Source: Pirellulaceae bacterium (GTDB lineage: Bacteria; Planctomycetota; Planctomycetia; Pirellulales; Pirellulaceae). Taken from it: a stretch of 64,000 nucleotides of DNA. Below are positions 30,201-38,733 of the stretch, in pieces (the stretch's first letter is position 1; each line of letters opens with the position of its first letter). Below the pieces are notes generated by a model. It saw only the letters and a list, made by a program, of their open reading frames with translations. It made no database searches and was not told the origin of the DNA. Position numbers and translations under genes: made by a program. Location of the stretch: NCBI GenBank assembly GCA_026004795.1, contig BPJV01000004.1, positions 186,001 to 250,000 on the forward strand, written 5' to 3'.

Positions 30201-30987
30201 AGCCATGCGGCACGGGAGGGCCGAACATCGTTCCAGTCAACCTGGCGATGGCGTTGCGACGGCCCGCGGCGGGATTGGTTGGGGTTGCCAAGGATCCCTC
30301 CGGACCGGTCAATTGCTCTACCAGATCCGGACCGGTTTCGATGCTTTTGAAGAGCGGTGCGGTCAAGCGCCGCGGTTCTTGCCAAAAAGGATTCGGACGC
30401 TCCTCGGTCCCGGGCTCTCCCACCGCAGCCACGAATTGACCTTCGAGTTGAAAACTGCCGGTGGCTCGCTGCAACGCCCGCCACAGCGCTCCCACAACAT
30501 TCGATTTTCCCTCCCAACGATACAATCTGCCGTTGGGCGTGATGTAGTAATGGCGACCGTGCTCGTCGACCAGCCATTTTTCGTTCTTGCCACCCCAATT
30601 CTCATGCAATTCCTTGTCTACGAACAAGGCATAGTCGAAGCCCAATCGTCGGGCGGCGTAGGCATCCGTCCCCGCTTCGTCTTCGGCGGGCATCACATCC
30701 TGACGCAGCTTGGAGACGAACATTTTCAGCCGTTGGTCATCGGCCGTACAGCCTTGCCAGGTGGCCAATACGAATTGCTCGCTAACGAAACGCTTGGCGA
30801 ACCAAGCGAGTTCTTCCGTTTCGCGAAAATCGCTCGGTAACCAATCCTTGACATTGTTTTCCGTCCGCTGCATGGCCATCCGCGCTCCCCGTCCCGCAAA
30901 GGGAACGAAGAAGAAGACGACCATCAGCATCAACAAGGCGTTGGAAATGCCGAAGATCGATTTTTTCGAGTAGAAGGGGTCGCTCAT
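27217..30987 (-). CDS. RND superfamily (MMPL/HAE3-type) exporter
   Basis: This 1256-residue inner-membrane protein has the two-fold RND architecture: helix 1 at about 14-30, a very large first periplasmic loop, a five-helix bundle (from SITLVRLIGYSLALG), a second helix and loop, and a final bundle. In the second bundle an Asp pair sits in the proton-relay helix (GVAVDDTIHFLTWFRNG); the equivalent helix of the first bundle reads LGMAGAIHIINYY and lacks the acids. The C-terminal tail of about 75 residues is polar. Related family members export lipids, hopanoids or sterol-like compounds. The ATG at 30987 is preceded by an imperfect GGTGAGGAT. It may be transcribed after rho, 431 bases upstream. 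Confidence 0.88.
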   Translation of the reverse strand: MSDPFYSKKSIFGISNALLMLMVVFFFVPFAGRGARMAMQRTENNVKDWLPSDFRETEELAWFAKRFVSEQFVLATWQGCTADDQRLKMFVSKLRQDVMPAEDEAGTDAYAARRLGFDYALFVDKELHENWGGKNEKWLVDEHGRHYYITPNGRLYRWEGKSNVVGALWRALQRATGSFQLEGQFVAAVGEPGTEERPNPFWQEPRRLTAPLFKSIETGPDLVEQLTGPEGSLATPTNPAAGRRNAIARLTGTMFGPPVPHGFSWTADELKEILPAEKLAELPEGWESVWELIVQQQVDSRFGGQRERLLRTDPVEQSEVWYAFFDAIAVEEPPRQTCVLITLTEPARRNLKWVIGRGILGSPRGRVFDVAEECGVTPPPPPTTAPPPFSLLAQGPELAEPVLHIGGPPVDNVAIDEEGSITLVRLIGYSLALGLGLSWLLLRSTRLMTMVFFVGGVSAMASLSMVWWCHASVDAILLTMPSLVYVLGMAGAIHIINYYRDAVVEEGQRLAPERAISHAVVPCTLAALTTAIGLLSLCSSNILPIRKFGIFSAMGVMATLVLLYIYLPSALTVFPPPAKKLRQSQHGSADRILRFWEGMGNFILRRHWLVNALCLTTMIGLGYGLTKIRTSVQLLKLFDSDSQIIRDYAWLESNFGRLVPMELVVRFPKELQRPLESDEVDSVDELKNSRIQMSVLERAEAVARIQQVLQDQFGYEGEDIVGRGMSAVTLLGDMPVAEPGFRARLKRSAANRLLSEALPKLLKTDYLAIEDSPEAAGTELWRISLRLGALNDVDYGQFVSSLRSVVEPVLAGYRCREQVLREILAQSDEGDGRVRGEVLVLGFDKPADTAADAPLDSGSRPQSPAEDRSLVDTSERKRLFAETLAHSLVNETISQTMWHDPERFPLDNGKATSDKWAAYLKQFECIVLLDPHPQYDLEFIRQANPHIVDAHQMLQAVDSLVSSPPQKIDRPVEQVAYPGSLDVVYTGVVPVVYKAQRTLLISLIESVAWAFALIAVVMTCLLSPARTFWQTFRPDNLMQAVAAGAISMIPNVFPVVVIFGFMGHLGTLIDIGTMMTASVAMGVAVDDTIHFLTWFRNGLREGLDRRAAIFKAYTHVAPAMTQTTIIGGLGLSVFALSTFTPTQRFGTLMLTLLSAALVGDLIFLPALLASPLGRIFRCHAPPPSRRPDAHGGNGAARTENSTTEVATASHSRYGSADEEYRLQEDDLTAQPRRPYMLRPDVAQYLQHPDRGSPDTA

Positions 30988-31418
30988 ACCTAATCCATCA
31001 TCCTCACCCAGTGGTCACCGAGCATCGTCACTTCTCTAGTTGATTGAATAACAGCCCGACGGCTGCGTCTACAGCAATTCCCGAGGGTCACCTCAAGATA
31101 GAATCGACCAAGGGAGGGAGGCGCGATAAGTAAAGATAAGACGATTGTAGCAACGGACCGGGCGAGAAAAAGCTAGCAAATCGGCATCGGGGGTCAGCTT
31201 CGCATGGGCGTCGATGCGCGGCTGCGGTGTCATGCCGACTAGGCCCCCTACCGTCGCTACATTGCTCTGGAGCAACGTCTGGCTCGGTCTCGCTGGGCAT
31301 CCAGGCCACCCGCGAAGGGACCCTTTCCGTACGCGGGGGACTTGTTGGTGCATTCTCGCGCTCCGCTGTCCTTTCGCGACACCACCTCACGGCAGCGTTC
31401 GGCGGTGGAGCGCGCGGC
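30988..31418 (-). other. Gap between rho and the RND exporter gene
   Basis: The 431 bases contain no gene I can support. A small hairpin, CAGCC-4-GGCTG at about 31051-31064, is followed on the minus strand by TTATTC and might reduce read-through from rho, but it is weak. No clear promoter was identified for the exporter. Confidence 0.4.
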
Positions 31419-32723
31419 CTAGTCGAGCACTTTAGCGGCAGAAATCAACTTGATGAAATCTTTGTTGGTTTCGAATCGCGCCAACTGTTTCGTCAACTGC
31501 TCCATGGCCTCGACCGGATGCATCGTGTTGAGCGTTCGGCGCAGCATTGTCACGGCATGAAGCGTCTCCTCGTCATGCAACAATTCTTCGCGCCGCGTAC
31601 CCGACTGCGTGATATCGATGGCTGGCCAAACCCGGCGGTCGGCCAAGCGGCGGTCGAGGACCAGTTCCATGTTGCCGGTCCCCTTGAATTCTTGGAATAT
31701 CAAGTCGTCCATGCGGGAACCAGTATCCACTAGCGCCGTTCCCACGATCGTCAACGAGCCACCTTCGGCGAAGGCACGCGCTGAAGCGAAAAGTTTCTTG
31801 GGGATGTCCATCGCCTTGATATTCACGCCCCCGGTCATCGTGGGACCGCTGCTGCCGACCCATTTGTTGAACGCGCGGGCCAAGCGTGTGATGGAATCCA
31901 TGAGCAAGAAGACGTCCTTACCCATCTCCGCCAAACGCTTGCAGCGATCAATGATCAGCTGGCTCAATCGGACGTGGCTGTCCACATCCATGTCCAAGCT
32001 GCTGGCGATCACCTCGCCATTGATCACATTGCGGCGCATGTCGGTCACCTCTTCCGGCCGTTCGTCGATCAGCAGGACCATCAAATGAACGTCGGGATGA
32101 TTGATGGCGATTCCCTTGCTGATGTGTTGCAGCATGATCGTCTTACCACTGCGTGGCGGAGCAACGATCAACGCCCGCTGCCCTTTGCCTAACGGTGCCA
32201 GCAAGTCGATGACGCGATTGGTCAACGGCTCCCTGCCGATCTCGAGCTTCAACCATTGCTCGGGATTGATCGGCGTCAGGGAACGTTCATCGTCGAAGTT
32301 TTTGACGTCGCGGTATTCTTCTGGATTCAATCCTTCGATGTCGATGATTTCCCGCACGCGAGGACCTTGCTGTTTCTGTGCCTGCTGGATCATGGCGTTG
32401 ACCATGACTCCTTGCCGCAGGCCATACTTTTCAATCATGGTGCCAGGAACGAACGGGTCGGTGCGTTCCCGCGAGTAATTGCTTTCCGGACTACGCAAAA
32501 AGCCGTAGCCGTTGGGGTGCATTTCCAGAATCCCTTGGAAATTCAACAGAGGGATATTGCCGTCCTCGTCGACGATGGGGGCAGGAAACGATTCTTTCGG
32601 GGCTGTTGAGCCGGTGCCACGACGGCGACGCGAGCCGCGACGAGACCGAGAACCCGAGGAACCATTGTTTTGAGGGCGAGCGCTGCTGCTCGCACGAGAT
32701 CGATACCGTTTCTTTTTAGGCAT
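31419..32723 (-). CDS. rho: Transcription termination factor Rho
   Basis: This 434-residue hexameric RNA helicase releases transcripts. After a short basic Ser/Arg-rich start (about 45 residues) come the RNA-binding OB fold (GILEMHPNGYGFLRSPESNY; RERTDPFVPG), Walker A (APPRSGKTIM), Walker B (LMVLLIDERPEEV) and the DSITRLARAFN segment. The Q-loop region MDIPKKLFASARAF and the R-loop-like GTGNMELVLDRRLADRRVWPAID follow. The usually invariant STFDEP motif reads SSLDMD here. The ATG at 32723 opens the basic segment; a frame to 32915 is an upstream extension. A strong promoter lies about 600 bases upstream, giving a long leader. Confidence 0.96.
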   Translation of the reverse strand: MPKKKRYRSRASSSARPQNNGSSGSRSRRGSRRRRGTGSTAPKESFPAPIVDEDGNIPLLNFQGILEMHPNGYGFLRSPESNYSRERTDPFVPGTMIEKYGLRQGVMVNAMIQQAQKQQGPRVREIIDIEGLNPEEYRDVKNFDDERSLTPINPEQWLKLEIGREPLTNRVIDLLAPLGKGQRALIVAPPRSGKTIMLQHISKGIAINHPDVHLMVLLIDERPEEVTDMRRNVINGEVIASSLDMDVDSHVRLSQLIIDRCKRLAEMGKDVFLLMDSITRLARAFNKWVGSSGPTMTGGVNIKAMDIPKKLFASARAFAEGGSLTIVGTALVDTGSRMDDLIFQEFKGTGNMELVLDRRLADRRVWPAIDITQSGTRREELLHDEETLHAVTMLRRTLNTMHPVEAMEQLTKQLARFETNKDFIKLISAAKVLD

Positions 32724-33330
32724 GGAAGAGAAACCTAACTGTGAGAAAGATGGGGTTGTGCCCACGCCCCGCGAAGGACCGCAGGAATCCCCCTGCGCTG
32801 CGCGGTCGTTGCCAACCAAGGAAACATGGATAGATGAACAAAAGGCCTGCAGTAGAGGCTCCAGCCACCAACTACCAGGCTGCACCCTTTCCTCGAGTGC
32901 CTTTGCTCCTGTCAAGAAAGTCAGAAACGTATTCGTGTGTGTTAGATCAACCTAGAAAAACTTCTCCATTGCCGTCAGCAGATGGCCCCTTCCTGGAGGC
33001 ACGCTTCAACCCGCCAACGCTTGTTTGCTGATGCTTGTTCGACTTGAATCGGCGCACGGCCATTCTTTCGATCTGGAACATCTCACGCACGACGCGTGAT
33101 TTCCACGGATTCTTCAAAGAGGCAAGTGAACTGTCGCGGTGCCCCGCCCCACGTCGAAACGGTGGGAACCCAGAAACGCCCTCGGATTGCGGCCCGACTG
33201 GCGAGCAATCGCCCTGCAATGCGCAGCACGTCAATCGTACGATGGACAGTTCGGCAACCGGATGGACGGGCGTTCATCCCGGTCAACCTTGGAAGGTTCG
33301 CTGAAGAATCCTTGCCGAAGCTGTAATGGA
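32724..33330 (-). promoter_or_regulatory. Long 5' leader of rho
   Basis: If the promoter at 33331-33358 drives rho, the transcript carries about 600 untranslated bases. No convincing gene lies in it. A basic 38-codon minus-strand frame (starting MAVRRFKSNKHQQ, from about 33062) lacks a ribosome binding site. Long rho leaders that allow Rho to terminate its own transcript are known in enterobacteria and other groups; the same is inferred here. Confidence 0.45.
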
Positions 33331-33358
33331 ATATTATCTCTCCGCTGGCATGTGTCAA
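33331..33358 (-). promoter_or_regulatory. Sigma-70-type promoter, probably for rho
   Basis: Read on the minus strand, a perfect TTGACA (33353-33358) and TAATAT (33331-33336) are 16 bases apart. This is the best housekeeping promoter I saw in the window. The only gene downstream on this strand is rho. It lies opposite the leader of the divergent thioredoxin gene. Confidence 0.6.
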
Positions 33359-33500
33359 GGCGAACCACCATCACGGACCGCGGAATTTGGAATTTTCCCC
33401 TATGTCCGCCGGATCGCTTCAACTGCTACCATCGCGGCGACCGATCTACTCATCAGACTCTGCGCACGACCGCATGCCATTCGCCTTGGTCTCGAGGATA

Positions 33501-34901
33501 ATGATGACGCATCGCCGACAATCGATTGCACTGTTGTGGCTTCTTCTCGCCTTTGCCTGCGGCACGGTTGTGGCCACTGAAGGCATTCGCTGGGCTCCCG
33601 ACCTCCCTGCGGCCCGCGCTGCGGCGGCGCGTTTTCAGGTACCGCTGCTGATTCATTTCTACGGCGATCATTGCTTGCCGTGCGAATTGGTCAACGCGCG
33701 TGTTTTTAGCGATAGGGAAGTGATCGAGACGCTGAACAAATTCTTTATCTGTGTTCAAGTCAATGCATCGGCGCCGGAAAACCGACAACTGGCAGCGGAG
33801 TACCAGGTGCATTCCTGGCCTACCGACGTCTTCTTGGCCGCCGATGGCAAGGTCCTCTATCAGGGCGTGAGCCCCACGGCGAAGGCTGGTTATTTGGCCA
33901 TCTTGAAAAACGTGGCGGTGATGAATCGCGATCGCAACGTGATGCTCGCCAGTCAACAGCCGCCCACGCAGTCGTCGGAAGACGATTATCCACGGTCGGC
34001 AGATCCCCGCACTCAGTCGCGGACACTCTATGGCCAGTCTACTACGCCTTCGCCGGGCGCGCCAAATCCAACACCACAGCCGAGCGGTTCCCTGGTCGAC
34101 CAGCGGCCTACGGTTGCCGGCGATGGCCGGCCGACTTCGCAGGCGTGGCCGCCTTCCCCTGCATCCAGTGCCTCTCTGCCAGGAGGTTTACATATGGTTG
34201 CAACGGATGCAAAAGCGGTCCCGGCTCGCTCTGCTGCCTTTGCTCAGGCTTCGGTGGCCGGGGATTCCAGCGGCCTTCCGACGACGAACCACCCGCGCGA
34301 GTCCTGGCAGACGAATGCTGCTTCTGCGTCGCCGGATGCCTCGTCCACCGCCGCAGCCCCGCGTTGGAAACCTGCGTCGTTCGCTGCGGCCCAGCCTGTG
34401 ACGGTGAAGAATCCGTACGCGCAACCGGAGGCGGATGATCCGCTGTCGGCTAGCGGGAGCGTCGCCGGCACTGCTGCCGACGCGGCGGCGGTGCCGGGCA
34501 ACGGAGCGTCTTCAGGTCCCCCAGGCACGGCTCTCGTTCCGGCCTTGAACGGTTACTGCCCAGTGGCGCTGGTGACTGCCGGTAAATGGGTTCCCGGCCG
34601 TCAGCAGTATGCCGTGCGTCACCGAGGCAAGCTCTACTTCATGCAATCGTCGACGGCCGTGGAACAGTTTCTAGCCGCTCCCGATCGGTTCGCGCCGGTT
34701 CTTTCCGGATATGATCCGCTCGTGTTTTTGCGTGAGGGCAAGCTCGTACCCGGCCAGCTCCAGTATGGATTGCAGGACCAAGGGTCCGGGCGATTCTTTT
34801 TGTTCTCCAGTGCAGGCAACAAGGAAGCCTTTTGGGATGATTTCGACCGGCTGCAGATGCAGTTGCAACAGATTCTGACGACCAGCGGCCTGACACCGTG
34901 A
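33501..34901 (+). CDS. Secreted thioredoxin-like protein with C-terminal YHS-like repeats
   Basis: This 466-residue protein starts with a signal peptide (IALLWLLLAFACGTVVA). A thioredoxin-like domain spans about residues 35-150 with the redox pair C58-LP-C61 (GDHCLPCE) and the cis-Pro region WPTDVFL. Residues about 155-345 are a Ser/Pro/Ala/Gln-rich linker. The last 115 residues contain two YHS-like units starting at LNGYCPVALV and LSGYDPLVFL, a layout seen in planctomycete proteins. The ATG at 33501 (or 33504) precedes the signal peptide. The thioredoxin part resembles thiol-disulfide proteins used in the periplasm; the role of the repeats, possibly metal binding, is unknown. Confidence 0.8.
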   Translation: MMTHRRQSIALLWLLLAFACGTVVATEGIRWAPDLPAARAAAARFQVPLLIHFYGDHCLPCELVNARVFSDREVIETLNKFFICVQVNASAPENRQLAAEYQVHSWPTDVFLAADGKVLYQGVSPTAKAGYLAILKNVAVMNRDRNVMLASQQPPTQSSEDDYPRSADPRTQSRTLYGQSTTPSPGAPNPTPQPSGSLVDQRPTVAGDGRPTSQAWPPSPASSASLPGGLHMVATDAKAVPARSAAFAQASVAGDSSGLPTTNHPRESWQTNAASASPDASSTAAAPRWKPASFAAAQPVTVKNPYAQPEADDPLSASGSVAGTAADAAAVPGNGASSGPPGTALVPALNGYCPVALVTAGKWVPGRQQYAVRHRGKLYFMQSSTAVEQFLAAPDRFAPVLSGYDPLVFLREGKLVPGQLQYGLQDQGSGRFFLFSSAGNKEAFWDDFDRLQMQLQQILTTSGLTP

Positions 34902-34929
34902 GCCGAGCGGAGCGGAGGCTCACTCGGTG
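34894..34929 (+). terminator. Stem-loop overlapping the stop codon of the thioredoxin gene
   Basis: CACCGTGAGCC (34894-34904) can pair with GGCTCA...CGGTG (34917-34929) with a two-base bulge, giving an 11-bp stem and a 12-base loop. The TGA stop is inside the 5' arm. There is no T-tract, so it may protect the 3' end of the mRNA rather than terminate transcription. The remainder of the gap to 35237 shows no gene. Confidence 0.4.
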
Positions 34930-35237
34930 AATTCACGGGTACCCGGTGCCCATCACGATCAGGGCTTGTCGAGGGGAGTGGCAGCCCTGCCCGTGCGGCG
35001 CCGTGGGCACGATGGCGGTGCGCCTGGGGCTCCAAGATCGGCAGTCGCGGACGTCGCCAAGGCGCGGAGCGATCGGGGCAGCCGGTCGTTGGCTCCTCGC
35101 ATTAAAGACCAGTAGCGTCTCGGTGCTCGGCTGTGGCGGACACGTTGACCGGCTACAATCATACCGACTGGCCTTGAGGGCTATTTCGCGGTAATCGATG
35201 GGGGCGATTGGCGGTGCTCCGTGGAGGTACAGCGGCA

Positions 35238-36719
35238 ATGCAAGGGAAAAGCCTCGTTCGTGCGGCACTGGTGGCTATCGGTTGGGCAATCGTGGTGCCC
35301 ACTGCGGGAGCCGCTCCAGGCGATTCGGCACCTCGCGCAGGAAAGTACAATGTCTTGCTGATCCTCTCCGACGATTTGACGTCTACGGCATTATCTTGTT
35401 ACGGCAGCCGGTTCTGTTCCACGCCCCATATCGATGCGCTGGCGCAACAAAGTGTGCGTTTCACCCGTGCCTACTGTCAGGGCACCTACTGTGGGCCGTC
35501 ACGAGCATCCTTCCTCAGCGGATACTACCCTCATGCGCTGGGTATTTTGAATTACGTCAGTCCGCGCCCCGTGCTTGAAGACCGAGCGACCTGGCCCCAG
35601 CATTTCCGACTGGCCGGCTATACCACAGCCCGCGTGAGCAAGGTGTTTCACATGGGCGTGCCTGGAGGCATTGAAGAGGGAGACGATGGGGCGGACGATC
35701 CTCTCAGTTGGGATATGCGGTTCAACAGCCAGGGGCCTGAGTGGAAGGCGCCTGGAAAGGGAGAAACCCTGGAAGGAAACCCCGATGGTCGCTATCCGGG
35801 GCCGGTAGGGGGCAACACGTTTGTCGTCGTCGAGGCGGATGAGGCGGCGGAAAACCATGCCGATGGCAAGACAACGCGCAAAGCGTGTGCGCTTATCGAC
35901 GAGTTGCAGGACTCCAGATTCTTTCTTGCCGTCGGCTTCGTGCGCCCCCATGTTCCGTTCGTCGCGCCGAAGCAGTATTTCACTCCCTTCCCCTGGCGAT
36001 CGATGGAGTTGCCACCAAAAATCCCCGGCGATTGGGACGACATTCCTCCCACGGGCATCAACTACAAGACCACCCTGAACATGCAGATGAACCTTGATCA
36101 ACAGCGAAAGGCCAAGGCCGCATATTGTGCCGCGGTTGCTTTCGTCGACGCGCAGGTAGGACGAATCCTCGCGGCGTTGGACGATGCCGGCCTGTCCGAT
36201 GAGACGATCGTCATTTTCACCAGCGATCATGGTTATCATTTGGGAGAACACGATTTTTGGGCCAAGGTCAGTTTGCACGAGGAGTCGGCAGCCGTTCCCT
36301 TGCTCATTCGGGTTCCCGGCCAATCACCTGCAGTTAGTGATTCGTTGGTTGAGCTGCTCGACTTGTTTCCCACCACCGCATCGCTTTGCGGGTTGCCAGT
36401 CCCGGAGCGGTTGCAAGGAAAGGATATCACGGCCATCTTAGATGTCCCCACCGCGCAGGTGCGCGATGCCGCGTTTTGTGTCAACGGCAAAGGGTTCCTT
36501 TTGCGTACCGAGCGTTTTGCCTTCATGCAATATGGAGAGGATGGCCGCGGAGGGTGGGAGTTGTACGACATGTTGTCGGATCCCTTTCAGTTTCATAATC
36601 TGGCCCGATTGCCCGAGTTCGAACCGGTCGTGGCGCAGTTCAAGCAAAAACTGCAACAAAAGCTGGCGTCGATTCGAAGCAACGACTTGCGTCAGCAGCG
36701 GGAGCGGTCAATCCCCTAA
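35238..36719 (+). CDS. Secreted type I sulfatase, iduronate-2-sulfatase-like
   Basis: This 493-residue arylsulfatase-superfamily enzyme cleaves sulfate esters, probably of polysaccharides. A signal peptide covers about residues 1-26. The metal site begins at LILSDDLT (D45, D46). The formylglycine site is C85-G-P-S-R, so a Cys-type maturation by a formylglycine-generating enzyme is needed. Further conserved parts are KVFHMG, VRPHVPFVAP and TSDHGYHLGEHDFWAK. The order and spacing fit iduronate-2-sulfatase-like members (S1 family). The ATG at 35238 has GGAGG 10 bases upstream. Planctomycetes typically carry dozens of such enzymes. It is followed 73 bases later by an oxidoreductase. Confidence 0.93.
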   Translation: MQGKSLVRAALVAIGWAIVVPTAGAAPGDSAPRAGKYNVLLILSDDLTSTALSCYGSRFCSTPHIDALAQQSVRFTRAYCQGTYCGPSRASFLSGYYPHALGILNYVSPRPVLEDRATWPQHFRLAGYTTARVSKVFHMGVPGGIEEGDDGADDPLSWDMRFNSQGPEWKAPGKGETLEGNPDGRYPGPVGGNTFVVVEADEAAENHADGKTTRKACALIDELQDSRFFLAVGFVRPHVPFVAPKQYFTPFPWRSMELPPKIPGDWDDIPPTGINYKTTLNMQMNLDQQRKAKAAYCAAVAFVDAQVGRILAALDDAGLSDETIVIFTSDHGYHLGEHDFWAKVSLHEESAAVPLLIRVPGQSPAVSDSLVELLDLFPTTASLCGLPVPERLQGKDITAILDVPTAQVRDAAFCVNGKGFLLRTERFAFMQYGEDGRGGWELYDMLSDPFQFHNLARLPEFEPVVAQFKQKLQQKLASIRSNDLRQQRERSIP

Positions 36720-36792
36720 GACCGGTGGCTCGGCATCGACTGTTGGTTGGTGAGTTCAGCTTGCATGGGGAAGGATGCGGGATTGCAAAACG

Positions 36793-37920
36793 ATGAGCCA
36801 GGAAGAGTCGATTGGATTGGGAGTAATCGGTTGCGGCGGTTTTGGGTTGTTTGCTCTGCAGCAGTTCGTGCAACACCCTGCGGTACGCTTGGTGGGAATA
36901 GCCGGAACGCACCGCGAGGCCGCCCGCGCCGCTGCTCGGCGCTTCGGTCTGGGCGATGTCGAGGAAGTCGACGTCATGCTGCAATGCGATGACGTAGATA
37001 TGGTGTACATCGCCACACCGCCTTTTCTACATGGTCCTCAGGCCCTGCAGGCGTTGCGTGCCGGCAAGCATGTGCTGGTGGAAAAACCGTTGGCAATTTC
37101 GGTGGAACAAGCAGAAACGCTGATTTTCGAAGCGCAGCGGCGAGACCTTCTTCTGGCGGTCAATATGATGCAGCGTTACAACCCGGTATTCGACCAGGTC
37201 AGGGCCCTCATCGACTCGCGGTTGTTGGGGGCATGCTTGTACGCGTCTTTCGAAAACTGCGCCTCCGATGAGAACTTGCCTGCCGATCATTGGTTCTGGA
37301 ACCGCCAACAGAGCGGCGGTATTTTTGTGGAACATGGTGTTCATTTCTTCGACCTCTTTGCTGGCTGGCTGGGGGCGGGCACGGTAACTGCCGGATCGCA
37401 GTTCGCGCGCCCCGGTACGCACCTTATTGACCAGGTTCAATGTGCGGGGGTATTCGGGACGACCTGCACCCACTTTTACCACGGTTTCCATCAAGCTGGT
37501 CGGATGGATCGCCAGGTTTGCCGACTGGTATTCGAGCAGGGAGATATCACCCTCCGAGAGTGGATTCCCCGTTCCGTGACCATGGATGCCGTGGTCGACG
37601 AAGCCCAGACCCGAGCGATTGTGGAGTATTTTCCCGGTTGCCGGCTGGACGTCTTGGAGAGCTATGCCGGTCCATCGCGGCAGGTTACCAATCGCGGTTG
37701 CCGGCGCGAGGTATGGCAGCGCGTACAGGTCACCTGGGAGCATCCGTTACCGAAGCTGCCGTTGTACTGCGAACTGCTCCGCCGATTGATTACCGATCAG
37801 ATTGCCTGGATACGCGATCGATCTCATCGACGCCGCGTGTCTCACGAGCATGGTCTCGAATCCCTGCGTTTGGCCTGCCAAGCGCAGCAATTGGCTGACC
37901 AGCTAACCCCTTCTGCATAA
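36793..37920 (+). CDS. Gfo/Idh/MocA family oxidoreductase
   Basis: This protein of about 375 residues has the NAD(P)-binding motif GVIGCGGFG at about residues 9-17. The family signature AGKHVLVEKPLAIS includes the catalytic EKP Lys, and GIFVEHGVHFFDL contains the conserved His of the substrate domain. It is distinct from the paralogue at 2882-3952. Start choice is uncertain: ATG 36793 (GGGA 10 bases upstream) or ATG 36775 with a GGGGAAGG immediately before it. It follows the sulfatase on the same strand, which suggests, but does not prove, a role in sugar breakdown. Confidence 0.9.
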   Translation: MSQEESIGLGVIGCGGFGLFALQQFVQHPAVRLVGIAGTHREAARAAARRFGLGDVEEVDVMLQCDDVDMVYIATPPFLHGPQALQALRAGKHVLVEKPLAISVEQAETLIFEAQRRDLLLAVNMMQRYNPVFDQVRALIDSRLLGACLYASFENCASDENLPADHWFWNRQQSGGIFVEHGVHFFDLFAGWLGAGTVTAGSQFARPGTHLIDQVQCAGVFGTTCTHFYHGFHQAGRMDRQVCRLVFEQGDITLREWIPRSVTMDAVVDEAQTRAIVEYFPGCRLDVLESYAGPSRQVTNRGCRREVWQRVQVTWEHPLPKLPLYCELLRRLITDQIAWIRDRSHRRRVSHEHGLESLRLACQAQQLADQLTPSA

Positions 37921-38256
37921 CTCGCTTGTGCCTCCTGGTGCCGGTGCTCTCCGGCGGCTCGTCCAGGATTGGCGGGACCTCGACGCCAGACGCGATCAGG
38001 CCACCAGGGGTGCTTGCCATCAGGGCGAGAACGAAGTAGAAAACCGATCGGAAATGCCAGTCCCGCGCCATGGCGACAGTCGTGACCGGGGGGCGGCAGG
38101 GGACGGGGCCGTCTTTTCGTCCTACGCGCCACGGTGCGTAACGTTGGCCAATGTTTTCGCGGTTTAATCATCGATCAGGACGTGTGCGGCCACGTCGAAG
38201 GGAGAGGTGAGCAACCTATCTTAGTATTTCCTGCGAGAACCGGGAGGTTGGTGAGC
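37921..38256 (+). other. Gap between oxidoreductase and RidA genes
   Basis: The 336 bases contain two small G/C hairpins (GCCGG-6-CCGGC near 37939 and GACGG-GG-CCGTC followed by TTTT near 38100), either of which could end upstream transcription weakly. GGGAGG at 38242-38247 is the RidA ribosome binding site. No gene was recognised. Confidence 0.4.
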
Positions 38257-38733
38257 ATGGCAGCGACGGCGAATCTGCCCGACGAGCGATTGGAGAAACT
38301 TGGTTTGGAACTGCCTCCGGCTCCCAAGCCGATGGGGCTTTATAAACCAATGGTGGTGGTGGGGAATCTGGCGTTCCTTTCCGGTCACGGGCCGTTGCGC
38401 AGTGACGGTACCTTGATTACGGGGCGACTGGGCGACGACTTGTCCGTCGAGCAAGGGCAGGAGGCGGCCCGACAAACAGGCTTGGCGATGCTCGCCACCC
38501 TAAGGGGCTCGTTAGGGTCGCTGAATCGGGTGGTACGAGTCGTCAAGGTGCTCGGGCTCGTGCAATCGACCGACACGTTTCAGCAACAGCCGCAGGTCAT
38601 CAATGGCTGCAGCCAGCTGTTTGCCGATGTCTTCGGTCCTGACAATGGAGTTGCTGCCCGCAGTGCGATTGGGACCAATGCGTTGCCGGGGGGGATCGCT
38701 GTCGAGATAGAAGCGATCTTCGAGATTCGCTAG
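38257..38733 (+). CDS. RidA family (YjgF/YER057c/UK114) protein
   Basis: This 158-residue protein belongs to the RidA family, which hydrolyses reactive enamine/imine intermediates. It carries the motif with the catalytic Arg near the C-terminus (ARSAIGTNALPGGIAVEIEA) and the N-terminal FLSGHGPL segment. It is longer than classical RidA (about 128 residues), like the COG0251 subgroup with an extra helix between the halves. The ATG at 38257 has GGGAGG at 9-base spacing. It stands between an oxidoreductase and a peroxiredoxin with wide gaps and is probably monocistronic. Confidence 0.9.
   Translation: MAATANLPDERLEKLGLELPPAPKPMGLYKPMVVVGNLAFLSGHGPLRSDGTLITGRLGDDLSVEQGQEAARQTGLAMLATLRGSLGSLNRVVRVVKVLGLVQSTDTFQQQPQVINGCSQLFADVFGPDNGVAARSAIGTNALPGGIAVEIEAIFEIR

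Noticed and set aside
32947-33234. 95-residue basic frame in the rho leader
   Set aside because: TTG start without ribosome binding site and no similarity recognised; the inner ATG at about 33062 also lacks one.
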